From NCBI GenBank assembly GCA_937899415.1, contig CALBPI010000060.1, positions 124,001 to 188,000 on the forward strand: DNA of 64,000 nucleotides, written 5' to 3'. Positions 25,877-33,584 of this stretch are shown in pieces (positions within the stretch are counted from its first letter, which is position 1; every line of letters starts with the position of its first letter). A program made the translations under genes and the position numbers. The notes under the pieces were generated by a model. It was not told where the DNA came from. It ran no database searches and saw only the letters and a list, made by a program, of their open reading frames with translations. This DNA is from an uncultured Gammaproteobacteria bacterium. GTDB taxonomy: Bacteria; Pseudomonadota; Gammaproteobacteria; Steroidobacterales; Woeseiaceae.

Positions 25877-26473
25877 TCAGGGCTCGTCCGCAACGCCAAG
25901 CCGTGACGTTATCAGTGATCGCAACTCGTGTTCATAGGCTGTGCTGAGTTCGTCAAACGTCTTGGCGCCGAGCATCTGTGCAAGCGTGGGTCGCGAGACC
26001 ACGAAGTAATTGATGGCGCCGAGCAGTTGGTAAACCAACGCCAGTGAACGTGCAGGTGCTCCATCGCCCAACGCGTCTCGCGCCAGATCGGTCAAGGTGT
26101 CGAGGAAGGCTGCCAGATACCAGGTACGCGCTGACTCCGCGCGGCGTTTGTTGTCGAGCAGTTCACGCATGAGCAGGCGGGTGTCGTCGCTGTTCTCCAG
26201 TGACGCTCTGAGGATGTTGACGAACACGTTTTCGAAGCGCTCGCTGGCGTCGGAAGTCTCTGTTCCTGCGGCAGCGAGATCCCGCATAAGGCGTTCGGAA
26301 ATGCGGGTCAGCACTTCCGCGTAGAGCTTTTCTTTGCTGCCAAAGTGGTGCAGCAGTGCCTGCTTTGTAAAGGGCAGGGACTCCGCGATGTTCGCGATGC
26401 TGGTGCCATAAAAGCCGCGTTCGGCGAAGGCGCGCGTCGCCGCATCGATAAAGCGTTCCCGAGTATCCGCCAT
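25877..26473 (-). CDS. TetR-family transcriptional regulator
   Basis: A 198-residue TetR regulator. The N-terminal helix-turn-helix reads FAERGFYGTSIANIAESLPFT followed by KQALLHHFGSKEKLYAEV, the usual TetR recognition region (residues about 12-52), with an all-helical ligand domain after it. It is transcribed away from a Rieske oxygenase gene. Two copies of a 16-base palindrome in the shared gap are its likely operators, one overlapping its own promoter, so it should repress both itself and the oxygenase until a ligand, probably the oxygenase substrate, binds. Confidence 0.92.
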   Translation of the reverse strand: MADTRERFIDAATRAFAERGFYGTSIANIAESLPFTKQALLHHFGSKEKLYAEVLTRISERLMRDLAAAGTETSDASERFENVFVNILRASLENSDDTRLLMRELLDNKRRAESARTWYLAAFLDTLTDLARDALGDGAPARSLALVYQLLGAINYFVVSRPTLAQMLGAKTFDELSTAYEHELRSLITSRLGVADEP

Positions 26474-26519
26474 GTGTCGCCAACGCCCATTCTTGGCGCC
26501 CTGAGTTGCATCGCCACGT

Positions 26520-26548
26520 AGTGTACTTGACGGCTTACCATTTGGTAA
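26520..26548 (-). promoter_or_regulatory. Predicted tetR promoter
   Basis: On the minus strand TTACCA (26548-26543) and TACACT (26525-26520) stand 17 bases apart, each matching 4 of 6 consensus bases. The -35 and the spacer overlap the first TetR operator, consistent with autorepression. Confidence 0.45.
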
Positions 26549-26555
26549 GTACGCT
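26527..26555 (+). promoter_or_regulatory. Predicted Rieske oxygenase promoter
   Basis: TTGACG (26527-26532) is followed after exactly 17 bases by TACGCT (26550-26555). The first TetR operator fills the spacer and the second covers the expected start site, the arrangement expected for tight repression. The -10 is a weak match. Confidence 0.45.
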
Positions 26556-26572
26556 ACTTACCATTCGGTAAG
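26534..26572. promoter_or_regulatory. Twin TetR operators
   Basis: CTTACCATTTGGTAAG (26534-26549) and CTTACCATTCGGTAAG (26557-26572) are two near-identical palindromes with 7-base arms and a central TT or TC, centre-to-centre 23 bases. They lie between the divergent tetR and oxygenase genes. Confidence 0.8.
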
Positions 26573-26588
26573 TACAGGGCGGGGCGCT

Positions 26589-27734
26589 ATGGACCACGCA
26601 ACAGAAGTCGAGCTCGCCAAGGAGCTCCTGGCACTCAAAGCCGAAAAGTCCGCGTACCTGGATGATGTGGTGTCGACGCGGCCGATAACGGACTACCTTG
26701 ACGCTGAGCGCTTTCGACGAGAACAGGAGCGGATCTTTCGTGCTGTGCCACAACCGATCTTGCATGCCAGCGAGTTGCACGAGCCCGGCAGTTTCGTCGT
26801 GCGCGAGTTTGCGGGTCTGCCCGTCCTCTTTACGCGCGATGCAGACGGCGTCGCACACGCCTTCCTGAACGTGTGCCGCCACCGCGGCAGCCGCCTGGTC
26901 GCCGAGGCCTCGGGCTGTAAGCGGCGCTTCTCGTGCCCCTACCACGCCTGGACCTACAACAACCAAGGTGCGCTCGTGGGCGTGCCGCACGAGAAACAGG
27001 GTTTTCCGGACCTGGACCGCGATGCCATGTCGCTGCGGCGCTTGGGCTGCGCCGAGCGCTACGGCTTTATCTGGGCCTGGGCGGATGGCGAGGCGTCGCC
27101 GGATATCGATGCGTCACTGGCGGGTCTTGCGCCCGACCTTGCGCAGCTCGATGCCGTCAGTCACACGGTGTTGCACACCGAGGTACAGGTTCGCCAGGTC
27201 AACTGGAAACTGCTCGTTGAAGGCGGCATCGAGGCATACCACTTCCGTGTGGCGCACCGCGACACGATTGCGCCGTACTTCAACGACAACCTGTCGACCT
27301 ACCGAAGCTTCGGCCCCCACATGCGCTCCATCCTGTCCAAACGCACGATGAACAACCTTGGAGAGATGCCGGAAGCCGAATGGCGTCTGCGGGATCACGC
27401 GCAGGTGCTCTACACGGTTTTTCCGAGCAACTCGTTCCTTGTGCAGGCGGATCACATCGCCTGGATCCAGCAGGAAGCGATCAGCGCCGACAGCACGCGC
27501 GTGCGCCTGAGCACCCTCGTGCCCGCTGCTCGCGTCGAGAGCGACGCCGACCTCGCGCACTGGTCAAGGAACCACGAGATCACTGTTACGACACTCAACG
27601 AGGACTTCGAAATCGGTGAAGGGATCCAGGCGGGTCTGGATTCCGGTGCCAACACCCACCTGACCTTTGGTCGCTTCGAGGGTGCACTGGATGTGTTCAA
27701 CGCCGCGGTCGACGCACATCTCGGGCCTGCGTGA
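26589..27734 (+). CDS. Rieske non-heme iron oxygenase, alpha subunit type
   Basis: A 381-residue aromatic-ring-hydroxylating-type oxygenase. The Rieske [2Fe-2S] ligands are C96/H98 (CRHRG) and C116/H119 (CPYHAW). The mononuclear iron site has H218 and H223 in GGIEAYHFRVAH, with E215 in the bridging acidic position where many members have Asp, and an acidic third ligand expected in the later DFEIGEGIQ segment. It would hydroxylate or demethylate a hydrophobic or quaternary-ammonium substrate with electrons from a separate reductase. No beta subunit, ferredoxin or reductase gene is adjacent. It is controlled by the divergent TetR gene through two operators. Confidence 0.92.
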   Translation: MDHATEVELAKELLALKAEKSAYLDDVVSTRPITDYLDAERFRREQERIFRAVPQPILHASELHEPGSFVVREFAGLPVLFTRDADGVAHAFLNVCRHRGSRLVAEASGCKRRFSCPYHAWTYNNQGALVGVPHEKQGFPDLDRDAMSLRRLGCAERYGFIWAWADGEASPDIDASLAGLAPDLAQLDAVSHTVLHTEVQVRQVNWKLLVEGGIEAYHFRVAHRDTIAPYFNDNLSTYRSFGPHMRSILSKRTMNNLGEMPEAEWRLRDHAQVLYTVFPSNSFLVQADHIAWIQQEAISADSTRVRLSTLVPAARVESDADLAHWSRNHEITVTTLNEDFEIGEGIQAGLDSGANTHLTFGRFEGALDVFNAAVDAHLGPA

Positions 27735-27763
27735 CCGCGAGCCCGAGACGTGGTCCAGATTGA

Positions 27764-28612
27764 TCAGTCGTTGATGTCCTGGATGTCGACGACCATGTCT
27801 TCCCAGCGTCGTTGATTGTCCATGTCGAACTGCGCACCCTGGTCGTCGGCCCACTGGAACCGCTTGAGTGCGGGCGTCTGACTCGTCGACTGGTAGAGCC
27901 AGTAGGCTTCCTCGCGAAGCGCATCGGCGATCGGTAGATCGATCGAGGCATAGACGGCTTGCTTGCAGGCGTTGATCGAAGCCGCAGGCCAGCGTGCGAT
28001 CCGGCGCGCGAGTGCGTCAACGAATGGTGCGATTTCTTCGGCGTCCAGCGCGCGATTGACCGTGCCGTAGGCCTCTGCTTCGTCGGCATCAAAGTCGCGG
28101 GCGCCCAGGACGATTTCAAGCGCTCGTCCGAGGCCGACTTGGCGTGCCATCCGTGACGCGCCGCCGCCGCAGGGCAGGATGCCCATGCCCACTTCCATCT
28201 GCATGAAGCGCGCCTTGCCGCGGGCTGCGAACCGCATGTCGCAGGCCAATGCGAATTCGTGTCCACCGCCGCGCGCAAAGCCCTCGATTTTGGCGATGGT
28301 CGCCTGCGGCAGTTTGCTGATGCGCTCGAGTACCACTTGCAGGTCGAGCAGGCGAGTCTCTTCGCGAGACACGGCTTTGGCGGACATGTCTTTGAGGAAG
28401 TTCGTGTCGGCGTGAGCGACGAAGATCTCGTCATGCGCGGACTGGAAGACGACGACCTTCACGCTCGAATCGGCCTCGAGCTTTTGCGCTAATTGATTCA
28501 GGTCGGCCAGCATGGGCAAGCCTTGCACGTTGACGGGTGGGAAGTCGAAGGTGACCGCGGCGACGCCGTTGTCGATGGCGACCTCAAATGTCTTAAATCC
28601 TGTGTAGTCCAT
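27764..28612 (-). CDS. Enoyl-CoA hydratase/isomerase (crotonase) family protein
   Basis: A 282-residue crotonase-fold protein. The two oxyanion-hole regions are visible: SAHDEIFVAHADTNFLKDM near residue 65-83 and IEGFARGGGHEFALACDMRFAA near 110-130, followed by MEVGMGILPCGGGASRMARQVG. The second catalytic Glu typical of hydratases is not obvious (VGMGILPCGGG), so isomerase, hydrolase or lyase activity on an acyl-CoA is possible. ATG 28612 follows AGGAG. It is the last gene of a minus-strand cluster, 79 bases after the SDR gene. No acyl-CoA ligase or dehydrogenase lies nearby. Confidence 0.88.
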   Translation of the reverse strand: MDYTGFKTFEVAIDNGVAAVTFDFPPVNVQGLPMLADLNQLAQKLEADSSVKVVVFQSAHDEIFVAHADTNFLKDMSAKAVSREETRLLDLQVVLERISKLPQATIAKIEGFARGGGHEFALACDMRFAARGKARFMQMEVGMGILPCGGGASRMARQVGLGRALEIVLGARDFDADEAEAYGTVNRALDAEEIAPFVDALARRIARWPAASINACKQAVYASIDLPIADALREEAYWLYQSTSQTPALKRFQWADDQGAQFDMDNQRRWEDMVVDIQDIND

Positions 28613-28691
28613 GGTGATACTCCTGGCTTTCTCTGGGGTGAGCGGGGGCCTCAGGCGCAGGCCTGCGGCTTTGAAATCGGTGGGTTGATAC

Positions 28692-29501
28692 TTAGGCGGT
28701 GAGCTGCGCGATCAGAGACTCGACGGCGTCAACAAGCGCCGCGTTCTTCTTGTCGTCGAGCGCATCGGGATGCGGTGATGCGAAGCGCCCGCTGTCGTTG
28801 TCGAAGTATTTGCCTGACGCATCGGCGAATTGATCGCCCAGCGCCGCGTCCACGAGGATGTTGGCACCGACGCTCAGATCCTTGCCGTCCATACCGTAGG
28901 CGTCCTTGACCATCTTGCTGCCAATGAACGAGGCGGGATTCACCGCGACGATGACAGGCTGGCCGGTGGCGAGTTGTTTCGCGAGATGGCGTGACCACAT
29001 CGTGATCGCGAGTTTGCTTTGTGCGTAGGCGCTGCTGTCGTCGAGCGTGCGCTTGCCGGCAAGTGCATTGAGGTCGACGGGTGCCTGCGCTGCGGAGGAT
29101 AAGTTGACCACGCGGCCGACGGCCGGCAACAGGGGCAGTAGCCGTTGTGTGAGCAGCCAGGGCGCGAGCGTGTTGACCACGAAGCGCACGTCAAAGCCAT
29201 TGTCGAGCTGCGGCTTTGGCGTCTTGAACACACCGGCGTTGTTGATGATGACATCAATGCGCGTGTGGTCAGCTGCGATGGCGTCGGCGAGGGCGTTAAC
29301 CGCCGAAAGGTCCGACAAGTCGGCGCGATAGGCACTGGCCTGGCCAGACCCTCCGACAGCGGCAAGCGCTTGCATCGTATCCGCGAGCTTGGACGCACTG
29401 CGGCCGTGCACGAGCACCGTGTGCCCCAGCGCGACGAGTTGCTTGGCAGTTTCGAGCCCGATGCCGTCGGTGGCGCCCGTAAGCAGGATGGTCTTGGTCA
29501 T
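28692..29501 (-). CDS. Short-chain dehydrogenase/reductase
   Basis: A 269-residue NAD(P)-dependent SDR. Cofactor motif LTGATDGIGLETAKQL at the N-terminus (TGxxxGIG), NNAG near 89, catalytic YAQSK (YxxxK) preceded by the Ser of NLSSAA. The region after YxxxK with VNPASFIGSKMVK resembles the retinol-dehydrogenase/WW-domain-oxidoreductase-like SDR group. ATG 29501 overlaps the upstream luciferase-like gene stop (ATGA), so the two are translated together. Substrate unknown, presumably an alcohol or carbonyl intermediate of this cluster. Confidence 0.92.
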   Translation of the reverse strand: MTKTILLTGATDGIGLETAKQLVALGHTVLVHGRSASKLADTMQALAAVGGSGQASAYRADLSDLSAVNALADAIAADHTRIDVIINNAGVFKTPKPQLDNGFDVRFVVNTLAPWLLTQRLLPLLPAVGRVVNLSSAAQAPVDLNALAGKRTLDDSSAYAQSKLAITMWSRHLAKQLATGQPVIVAVNPASFIGSKMVKDAYGMDGKDLSVGANILVDAALGDQFADASGKYFDNDSGRFASPHPDALDDKKNAALVDAVESLIAQLTA

Positions 29502-30484
29502 GAGTCGGTTTCCTGTGTGGGAAAGTGGGGGAGTACGTGCTCGGAAAGCTGTTCGAGTACTGCTTCTGTATCTGCGTTGGCAAAGCGCAAGTTCAGTGCC
29601 ACGTGGTTGACGCCCAGGTGTTCGCGAGTGCGCAGGTAGTCACGCAGCGCCCTAGCACCTGCGCAGATGCCAAGATGAATCGGGGACGGCGGGGCATCGG
29701 GGTCTTCCGCGAGGTCAATGTACAGCGGTTCCATGACCGGTTTGTCATGGTCGCCGCTGGCCGCAACCCGCGCGCGGTAACTGGCGATCATTGCGCCCTG
29801 AGCCGCGGCCGGTCGCGGATAGGTCATCCAGCCATCGGCGTTGGCCGCAATCCACGCGTCGTTTTGCTGGCTCGATCCTGTGATCAGCAAGGGCAGGTGT
29901 GTCGCGACGGGTCGAGGCAAGAGTTCGATATTGCCGGACACCTCGCCAAAGGTATTGCTCACCGCACCCCCGGCTTGGCCGAGGCTGCGGATGTAGTTGT
30001 AGCTGTCGCGAAACCGCGTCGCGCGTGTTTCGAAGTCGACACCCATAGCTGGGTACTCGGCGGGACGATCTCCAGACGCAATGCCCAACACGAGCCGGCC
30101 ACCGGAGAGCACATCAACGCTCGCGGCTGCCTTGGCGACATGCGCGGGATGGCGCAGTGGCAAGATGAGGCTGGCGACGCCCAGGGTGATGCGCTCCGTG
30201 ACGGCGGCCAATGTGCCCAGATACACGAAGGGGTCGAAGAGCTGCCCGGCGTCGCCGAAGCTCGGCACGTTGAACGGGACGTCGCGTAACCATACAGCGG
30301 CGAAACCCAGCCGTTCGGCAAGCTGCACGCGTTCGATGTGATCGGCCATGGTCGGCGCTGCGGTGTGCGCATATCGCTCCAGCGGTACCACGAGTCCCAG
30401 GGTCATGCGGCCCGGAACAAACGCGCGCGCGTAGCCCGCGTTGAGCGCGGGGAACGTGATGTTGTGATCAGTGGCTTGCAACAC
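29498..30484 (-). CDS. Luciferase-like (LLM) flavin-dependent monooxygenase
   Basis: A 328-residue LLM-class protein: TIM-barrel start LGLVVPLERYAH, LAERLGFAAVWLRDVPFNVP, the family stretch LGTLAAVTERITLGVASLILPLRHPAHVAKAAAS and VLSGGRLVLGIASGD. These use FMN or F420 for monooxygenation or dehydrogenation. I chose GTG 30484 because GGAGG lies 8 bases upstream (30497-30493); the TTG at 30499 is open but would place that ribosome site inside the gene. It directly follows the CmcJ-like gene and overlaps the SDR gene. Confidence 0.9.
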   Translation of the reverse strand: MLQATDHNITFPALNAGYARAFVPGRMTLGLVVPLERYAHTAAPTMADHIERVQLAERLGFAAVWLRDVPFNVPSFGDAGQLFDPFVYLGTLAAVTERITLGVASLILPLRHPAHVAKAAASVDVLSGGRLVLGIASGDRPAEYPAMGVDFETRATRFRDSYNYIRSLGQAGGAVSNTFGEVSGNIELLPRPVATHLPLLITGSSQQNDAWIAANADGWMTYPRPAAAQGAMIASYRARVAASGDHDKPVMEPLYIDLAEDPDAPPSPIHLGICAGARALRDYLRTREHLGVNHVALNLRFANADTEAVLEQLSEHVLPHFPTQETDS

Positions 30485-30499
30485 AGCGGTGTCCTCCAA

Positions 30500-31282
30500 T
30501 CAGCGGTAGCGCACGAGTGTGCGGCTCTCGATGCTCTGGCGCGGCCGCGTGGCCAGTGCGTCGCCAGGCAGATCCAGCGCACTGTGTCCGACCTGCGGTC
30601 GGCCGCGGTTGTCGTATATGTTGAAGATCGCCACCTCATCGGGTGTCATGCCCGAAAGGTAGAACCAGTCGTGCCGCTCGTTGGCCACGACGCCGAGGAT
30701 GTGACCAATGCGGTCCGGGTAGATGAGTTCGATCGGTACCCAGTCTTCGACCGCCACGCTGGCCGGGTGCAAAAACCCGAGCGGCGATGATGCGATAGGG
30801 TGATCGACGGGTCGCCACACATTGACGAAGCCGTAGTGGCCCGCGCGGTAGTCGCGTGCGAGCTCGGGTCCCACGAGATCCTCGAGACGCTGTTCTGCGC
30901 CCGTCTGGCTGTAGTCATTGTGGACGTTACGCGCGGGGCGGCGCTCGGCATCGGGATCATCGATGCGCACCGTGTGGTCGAATACGAGCACGTCTGCCGC
31001 GCCCGTCTCCTCGACGAGCAGCGCTGTCAGTTCGGCGTCGTAGTGCTCGCGCCAGTTTGTGGCCGCTTTGAAATCGGTGACTGCCGACGTGTGGTTCACG
31101 AACTCGATGCCGTCCGCCCCGAAGTGCGGTCGGGCCGTGGCGGCCCTAAGGTCACGGACCGCCACCTGCGTCGGTTGTAGCTCCGGCGAAATCAGCGTGC
31201 CCGCAACGCCGTCGATGTCGAATTGAAATGCCTGCGGCAGGACGGAGCGGACGTGGTAGTTGACGTTGGCTGTGGTGTTCAT
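30500..31282 (-). CDS. CmcJ/AsaB/NvfI-like oxidoreductase
   Basis: A 260-residue protein resembling the CmcJ/AsaB family (cephamycin 7-alpha-hydroxylation partner CmcJ, fungal AsaB and NvfI), some of which are non-heme iron 2-oxoglutarate enzymes. Typical motifs are VFDHTVRID with downstream ARNVHNDYSQTGA, WRPVDHPIASSPLGFLHPAS and DWFYLSGMTPDEVAIFNIYD. The HNDY His and Asp are candidate metal ligands. ATG 31282 follows CGGAG. It is the first gene of the minus-strand cluster, diverging from a LysR gene. In bacteria this family is usually seen in natural-product or xenobiotic settings; its reaction here is unknown. Confidence 0.83.
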   Translation of the reverse strand: MNTTANVNYHVRSVLPQAFQFDIDGVAGTLISPELQPTQVAVRDLRAATARPHFGADGIEFVNHTSAVTDFKAATNWREHYDAELTALLVEETGAADVLVFDHTVRIDDPDAERRPARNVHNDYSQTGAEQRLEDLVGPELARDYRAGHYGFVNVWRPVDHPIASSPLGFLHPASVAVEDWVPIELIYPDRIGHILGVVANERHDWFYLSGMTPDEVAIFNIYDNRGRPQVGHSALDLPGDALATRPRQSIESRTLVRYR

Positions 31283-31311
31283 GGCATCACTCCGTTGAGT
31301 GCGGTGGCGGC

Positions 31312-31330
31312 TTGGCGCCATTGGATGCCA
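31312..31330. repeat. Tandem TTGG-N-GCCA elements upstream of the CmcJ-like gene
   Basis: TTGGCGCCA (31312-31320) is directly followed by TTGGATGCCA (31321-31330), two adjacent quasi-palindromes 30-48 bases upstream of the first gene of the minus-strand cluster. They may be regulator half-sites. Confidence 0.4.
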
Positions 31331-31396
31331 AAAGTCTATTAAAAAGTTTTTCGGATAGGAATACGCTCAAATAGGCTTCAGTTTATGGAAAATGTA

Positions 31397-31402
31397 TATA
31401 AT
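31397..31402 (+). promoter_or_regulatory. TATAAT -10 box abutting the lysR start
   Basis: A perfect TATAAT ends 5 bases before the GTG start codon at 31408. Transcription from it would begin at or within a base or two of the start codon, giving a leaderless message. No good -35 is visible. Confidence 0.5.
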
Positions 31403-31407
31403 AAGGC

Positions 31408-32316
31408 GTGGATACCGAAGCACTCCGGCTCTTTGTGAAAGCCGCTGAACTCCTGAATATCAGCGCCGCCGGGCGCACATTGGGGCTTGCACCTGCCGTC
31501 GCCGGAGCGCGTCTGGCCAAGCTTGAACGAGAAGTCGGCGCGGACCTGCTGCACCGTTCCACGCGGCGCGTGTCGCTGTCGCTTGAGGGCGCCGAGTTCC
31601 TGCCCTACGCGCGCGAGATGATCGCGCAGGAAGACGCCGCGATGGCGGCGCTTGGCCATCACGGTGAAACCATCAAGGGCACCATCCGCTTTGCGGCGTC
31701 GAGCACGTTCGCGCAGCGCTACATCGCGCCCGCACTGCCGGAGTTTCTGTCTCGCTACCCCGAGATCAATCTCGAGCTGCGTCTTACGGACACACCGACA
31801 AACCTCATCGAGGGCGGCTTCGATCTCGCGCTGCGAAACTACGCCATCGAAGAAAGCGCCTTGCGTGCCCGCAAGCTGGCTGATGACGTCCGCGTGCTCT
31901 GTGCGGCGCCCAGCTACCTCGCAATGCACGGCACGCCTGAGACGCCAGAGGCACTGGCCGAGCACCAGCTACTGGTGTTCGGCGAGGCTGCACCCCGTCA
32001 ATTGCTGTCGGACACCACAGACCGCGACTGCACGTTTCCACCACCCGATTCGGAAGCCCGTGTGAGCTGCGACGACGGCGATAGCATGCGGGTCGCCGCA
32101 CTCGCGGGCGCAGGCATCTGCATGAGCTCGCTCTGGAATATCTGTGATGACCTCGCCTCAGGGGCGCTTGTGCGCGTGTTGCCTGACTACGCCGTGCAGG
32201 ACGCCTCGGCGATCTGGCTCGTGTACCCGAAGTCGAACGTGCTTACGGCCAAGGTGCGCGTCTTCATCGACTTTTTGGTTGAGACGATTGGCTCGCCGCC
32301 CGTGTGGGCGCGCTAG
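31408..32316 (+). CDS. LysR-family transcriptional regulator
   Basis: A 302-residue LTTR. N-terminal winged helix: LRLFVKAAELLNISAAGRTLGLAPAVAGARLAKLE and DLLHRSTRRVSLSLEG (residues 4-65), then the type-2 periplasmic effector domain starting IKGTIRFAASSTFA. GTG 31408 is the only start consistent with the conserved N-terminus; no ribosome site stands at a usual distance, and a perfect -10 box just upstream suggests a leaderless mRNA. It diverges from the CmcJ-LLM-SDR-crotonase cluster and probably controls it. Confidence 0.93.
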   Translation: MDTEALRLFVKAAELLNISAAGRTLGLAPAVAGARLAKLEREVGADLLHRSTRRVSLSLEGAEFLPYAREMIAQEDAAMAALGHHGETIKGTIRFAASSTFAQRYIAPALPEFLSRYPEINLELRLTDTPTNLIEGGFDLALRNYAIEESALRARKLADDVRVLCAAPSYLAMHGTPETPEALAEHQLLVFGEAAPRQLLSDTTDRDCTFPPPDSEARVSCDDGDSMRVAALAGAGICMSSLWNICDDLASGALVRVLPDYAVQDASAIWLVYPKSNVLTAKVRVFIDFLVETIGSPPVWAR

Positions 32317-32324
32317 CGCCGATA

Positions 32325-32867
32325 TCAGGCCGCTGAAGAGAAGGTGCCCCGCACCGGGTAGCTGTTCTCGGGTGCGCGAATCCACTCAAGTCCGGACACT
32401 AGGATCTCGAGGTCCGGGCGGGCGAACGGATTATTGGAGATATCCACAACCTGGAGCCTGCCGTCGCTGTTGATGACAAACAGACCCGGCTCAGCGAAGT
32501 TGTGATCGGTCTCCTGTTCTGAGCGGGGAATCGAAATGTACAGGCCCAGTGACTGCATCTGCTCGAGCGTCAGACCGTGGAAGAGGGGGAAGTTCACGTC
32601 CAGTTCCGTACGGTGTGCGTCGAGCTGCGCCTGGCTGTCGGCGGACACTGCGGCGATGTCGATGCCAATCGCGGTCAGCCGCTTGCGATAGTTCGCAAGG
32701 CCGTTTAGGAACTTCGTGCATAGCGGGCAATGGCGACCGCGGTAGACCACGAGTAGCCGCCAGTCGGCATCACCTGTGGGCGCCGAAATGTTAATGGTGG
32801 TGCCCGCGTTGTCGAGTGCGGTCAGGTTCGGGAACGGGTCTCCGGCGTGGAGCTTCGTCGTGGTCAT
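32325..32867 (-). CDS. Peroxiredoxin-like thiol oxidoreductase (AhpC/TSA fold)
   Basis: A 180-residue cytoplasmic protein of the AhpC/TSA thioredoxin-like superfamily. LTALDNAGTTINIS and VVYRGRHCPLCTKFLNGL carry a CxxC pair (C47, C50) at the position of the peroxidatic cysteine; the tail has FVINSDGRLQVVDISNNPFARP. This form resembles the peroxiredoxin-like subgroup with CPxC rather than classical 2-Cys Prx. ATG 32867 has an ideal ribosome site (AAGGAGGT). It diverges from the DUF4920 gene; a Fur box lies in the gap, 122 bases from its start. Likely role: detoxifying organic peroxides or thiol repair. Confidence 0.87.
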   Translation of the reverse strand: MTTTKLHAGDPFPNLTALDNAGTTINISAPTGDADWRLLVVYRGRHCPLCTKFLNGLANYRKRLTAIGIDIAAVSADSQAQLDAHRTELDVNFPLFHGLTLEQMQSLGLYISIPRSEQETDHNFAEPGLFVINSDGRLQVVDISNNPFARPDLEILVSGLEWIRAPENSYPVRGTFSSAA

Positions 32868-32988
32868 GTCTGTACCTCCTTGGGGGTGTGCTCTGGGCGG
32901 GGGCTAGAGAGGTTCAGACCAGCATGTTGGCGAAACTATTTCAGCAGGGCCGCATTGCGGATCCGTTGTGCGCCACAGTGACCTCCAT

Positions 32989-33007
32989 GCAAATGAGAAT
33001 CATTCTC
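32989..33007. promoter_or_regulatory. Fur box
   Basis: GCAAATGAGAATCATTCTC matches 15 of 19 positions of the classical Fur consensus and contains the perfect palindrome TGAGAAT-C-ATTCTCA (32994-33008, one base past this site). It lies 49 bases upstream of the DUF4920 gene. Confidence 0.78.
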
Positions 33008-33056
33008 AACAATGTGCTAACCTCGTGGTGAGATAAAACACCGGGAGGGATCCGCC

Positions 33057-33584
33057 ATGGCAACACCAAGACGACCACGATCCGGGACACGCGGTTACAC
33101 CGCGTCGGCATACGGCGCGCTGCTGCTGTGGGCGGTTGGCGCGACGACCTGGGCTGATGAAGCGCACGTCATTCGCTTGTCGGAGCCCGTCGAATCTACA
33201 GACACATACGAGACGTTTGGCTCGCCGCTGCCCGCGGTGGTCCAAGAGGCATCGCTCGTCGACGTGCTCGACGACAGCGATCGCTACGCGGACACCGACG
33301 TTCAGGTCACAACCAAGGTGAAGCAGGTCTGCCAGAAGAAGGGCTGCTTTTTCGTCGCACAGGCGGGTGGCCATGTCGTCCGTGTTTCGTTTAAGGACTA
33401 CAGCTTCTTCGTGCCGACGGACATCAGCGGTAAGACGGTGACCCTGCACGGCACCTTGAAGCGCCATGAGCTGACCCAGGCGCAAGCCAAGCACTTCAGC
33501 GAGGACGCCGGCAAGCCCGGTGCCTTCAAGCCCGGCTGGCAGTATGAAATCGTCGCCGTGTCGGTCCGCGTTCCCCGTGGTTAG
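33057..33584 (+). CDS. Exported DUF4920-type protein
   Basis: A 175-residue protein with an N-terminal basic segment and hydrophobic core (YGALLLWAVGATTWADE), then a small beta-barrel-like domain with VTTKVKQVCQKKGCFFVAQAGG, VRVSFKDYSFFVPTDISGKTVTLHGTL and a Cys pair (CQKKGC) that marks DUF4920. Function is unknown; the OB-like barrel and paired Cys suggest a metal- or redox-related periplasmic role. ATG 33057 follows GGGAGG. A strong Fur box upstream implies iron-repressed expression. The next gene, a methyltransferase, overlaps its end. Confidence 0.85.
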   Translation: MATPRRPRSGTRGYTASAYGALLLWAVGATTWADEAHVIRLSEPVESTDTYETFGSPLPAVVQEASLVDVLDDSDRYADTDVQVTTKVKQVCQKKGCFFVAQAGGHVVRVSFKDYSFFVPTDISGKTVTLHGTLKRHELTQAQAKHFSEDAGKPGAFKPGWQYEIVAVSVRVPRG

